Source of the DNA: Clavibacter michiganensis subsp. tessellarius
GTDB taxonomy: Bacteria; Actinomycetota; Actinomycetes; Actinomycetales; Microbacteriaceae
NCBI RefSeq assembly: GCF_021922985.1
Contig: NZ_CP040788.1
Location: forward strand, 3,100,001 to 3,164,000
DNA length: 64,000 bases
Direction of reading: 5' to 3'
The notes beneath the pieces were generated by a model that ran no database searches, had not been told where the DNA came from, and saw nothing but the letters and a program-made list of their open reading frames with translations. Positions 62,913 through 64,000 of this stretch are shown here, piece by piece. Each line of letters begins with the position of its first letter. Position 1 is the stretch's first letter. The position numbers were made by a program, and so were the translations under genes.

Positions 62913-64000
62913 ATGACCGACACCGCCCCGCTCCCCGTCGTCCCGCACTGGATCGACGGCGCCCGCTCGCCCTCGACCTCCGGCCGCACCGCCCCTGTCT
63001 ACGACCCCGCGCGCGGCGTCGTCACGAAGGAGGTCGCCCTCGCGGACGCCGCCGAGATCGAGCGCGCCGTCGCGTCGGCGCACGCCGCGTTCCCCGCCTG
63101 GCGCGACCTCTCGCTCGCGAAGCGGCAGGCGATCCTCTTCCGCTTCCGCGAGCTGCTGGAGGCGGAGAAGGGGGAGCTGGCGGAGATCATCACGTCGGAG
63201 CACGGCAAGGTCGTGAGCGACGCGCTCGGCGAGATCACGCGCGGCCAGGAGGTCGTGGAGTTCGCGACCGGCCTCGCGCACCACCTCAAGGGCGAGTACT
63301 CGGAGCAGGTCTCCACGGGCGTCGACGTGTACTCCACGAAGCAGCCGCTCGGCGTCGTCGGGATCATCTCGCCGTTCAACTTCCCGGCCATGGTGCCGAT
63401 GTGGTTCTTCCCCATCGCGATCGCGGCCGGCAACACGGTGATCCTGAAGCCCAGCGAGAAGGACCCGAGCGCCGCGATCTGGATCGCCGAGCTCTGGAAG
63501 CGCGCCGGCCTCCCCGACGGCGTCTTCACGGTGCTGAACGGCGACAAGGAGGCGGTGGACGGGCTGCTCACGCACCCGGACGTGCGCGCGATCTCGTTCG
63601 TCGGATCCACGCCCATCGCCCAGTACGTCTACGAGACGGGCACGAAGCACGGCAAGCGCGTGCAGGCCCTCGGCGGCGCCAAGAACCACATGCTCGTGCT
63701 GCCCGACGCCGACCTCGACCTCGTCGCCGACTCCGCCGTCAACGCGGGCTTCGGCTCGGCGGGCGAGCGCTGCATGGCGATCTCCGTGGTCGTCGCGGTC
63801 GAGCCCGTCGCCGACGCGCTCATCGAGCGGATCGCGTCGCGCATGTCCGGCCTCCGGGTGGGCGACGGCCGCCGGGGCTGCGACATGGGCCCGCTCGTGA
63901 CCGAGGCGCACCGCGACAAGGTCGCCTCCTACGTCGCGATCGCGGAGGAGGACGGCGCGCGGATCGTCGTCGACGGCCGCGGCATCGAGGTCGACGGCGA
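62913..64000 (+). CDS. mmsA: CoA-acylating methylmalonate-semialdehyde dehydrogenase (3' end cut by window edge)
   Basis: The first 362 residues of an aldehyde-dehydrogenase-fold enzyme converting malonate or methylmalonate semialdehyde to acetyl- or propionyl-CoA, the last step of inositol catabolism (IolA). FNFPAMVPMWFFPIAIAAGN and ILKPSEKDPS are MmsA-specific. ALGGAKNHMLVLPDAD shows the loss of the usual Glu base, typical of this CoA-dependent branch, and the nucleophilic Cys is in GSAGERCMAIS. AGAGGA precedes the ATG. About 135 residues are missing at the right edge. Confidence 0.94.
   Translation, partial: MTDTAPLPVVPHWIDGARSPSTSGRTAPVYDPARGVVTKEVALADAAEIERAVASAHAAFPAWRDLSLAKRQAILFRFRELLEAEKGELAEIITSEHGKVVSDALGEITRGQEVVEFATGLAHHLKGEYSEQVSTGVDVYSTKQPLGVVGIISPFNFPAMVPMWFFPIAIAAGNTVILKPSEKDPSAAIWIAELWKRAGLPDGVFTVLNGDKEAVDGLLTHPDVRAISFVGSTPIAQYVYETGTKHGKRVQALGGAKNHMLVLPDADLDLVADSAVNAGFGSAGERCMAISVVVAVEPVADALIERIASRMSGLRVGDGRRGCDMGPLVTEAHRDKVASYVAIAEEDGARIVVDGRGIEVDG

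Overview
The window is a piece of a chromosome from a very GC-rich actinobacterium. Gene content and order (purSQL, purD-purC and purF/purM blocks beside DUF3073 and a bacterial SCP gene), a NodS/PIG-L cluster and secreted protease-like proteins all fit the family Microbacteriaceae, and Clavibacter is the best guess. That placement rests on remembered gene context, not on a search. Coding is dense on both strands. Many genes overlap by one or four bases (ATGA, GTGA, TGATG), and many start codons lie 6-9 bases downstream of a TANNNT hexamer, which suggests widespread leaderless transcription. No rRNA, tRNA, CRISPR array or transposase was seen.

Layout, left to right. (1) 1-4159: purS-purQ-purL and a dienelactone hydrolase cut by the left edge. 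(2) 4285-8173: a small catabolic regulon (DUF2848 protein, MHS permease, FCD-type GntR regulator, carbon-nitrogen hydrolase) with matching TGTATACA operators in its two divergent promoter regions. (3) 8246-15568: a six-gene minus-strand operon, the most unusual region. It encodes an adenosylhomocysteinase-like protein, two Gfo/Idh-type oxidoreductases, a radical SAM enzyme, a methionyl-tRNA-synthetase-like protein without a KMSKS loop, and an MFS exporter. It reads like an undescribed small-molecule pathway. (4) 15699-18906: an aldo/keto reductase, then a Fur-family regulator and catalase. (5) 18985-19487: a lower-GC islet with a DUF3892 gene. (6) 19488-27963: two acyltransferases (one NodA-like), an AI-2E-type permease, DUF1206, PhzF, a CNNM/CorC protein, a P-loop kinase, and a flavin monooxygenase with its MarR regulator. 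(7) 27979-31454: a glycosyltransferase and a triple fusion of acyl-CoA dehydrogenase, PIG-L deacetylase and NodS-like methyltransferase.

(8) 31668-38497: purD-purC, SCP, purF and purM divergent from each other, and DUF3073. (9) 38704-46537: a flavoprotein, a DUF3618/holin-family envelope-stress trio, a KimA-like potassium transporter, and a YczE membrane protein divergent from its MocR regulator. (10) 46732-52238: a secreted protease-like protein without its nucleophilic serine, glycogen debranching enzyme, a FUSC membrane protein and a three-gene operon of small proteins. (11) 52429-60833: an RND exporter probably starting at CTG, a DEAD-box helicase with a long arginine-rich repeat tail, two GNATs, an SDR and its divergent TetR. 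(12) 60946-64000: the start of a myo-inositol catabolic operon (iolC, Cgl0159-type aldolase, mmsA), cut by the right edge.

How they work together: the seven purine genes give PRPP amidotransfer (PurF), glycinamide ligation (PurD), FGAM synthesis (PurSQL), AIR synthesis (PurM) and SAICAR synthesis (PurC), in three transcription units. The peripheral catabolic units (GntR, MarR, TetR, MocR and iol) each sit beside an inverted repeat that can serve as operator.
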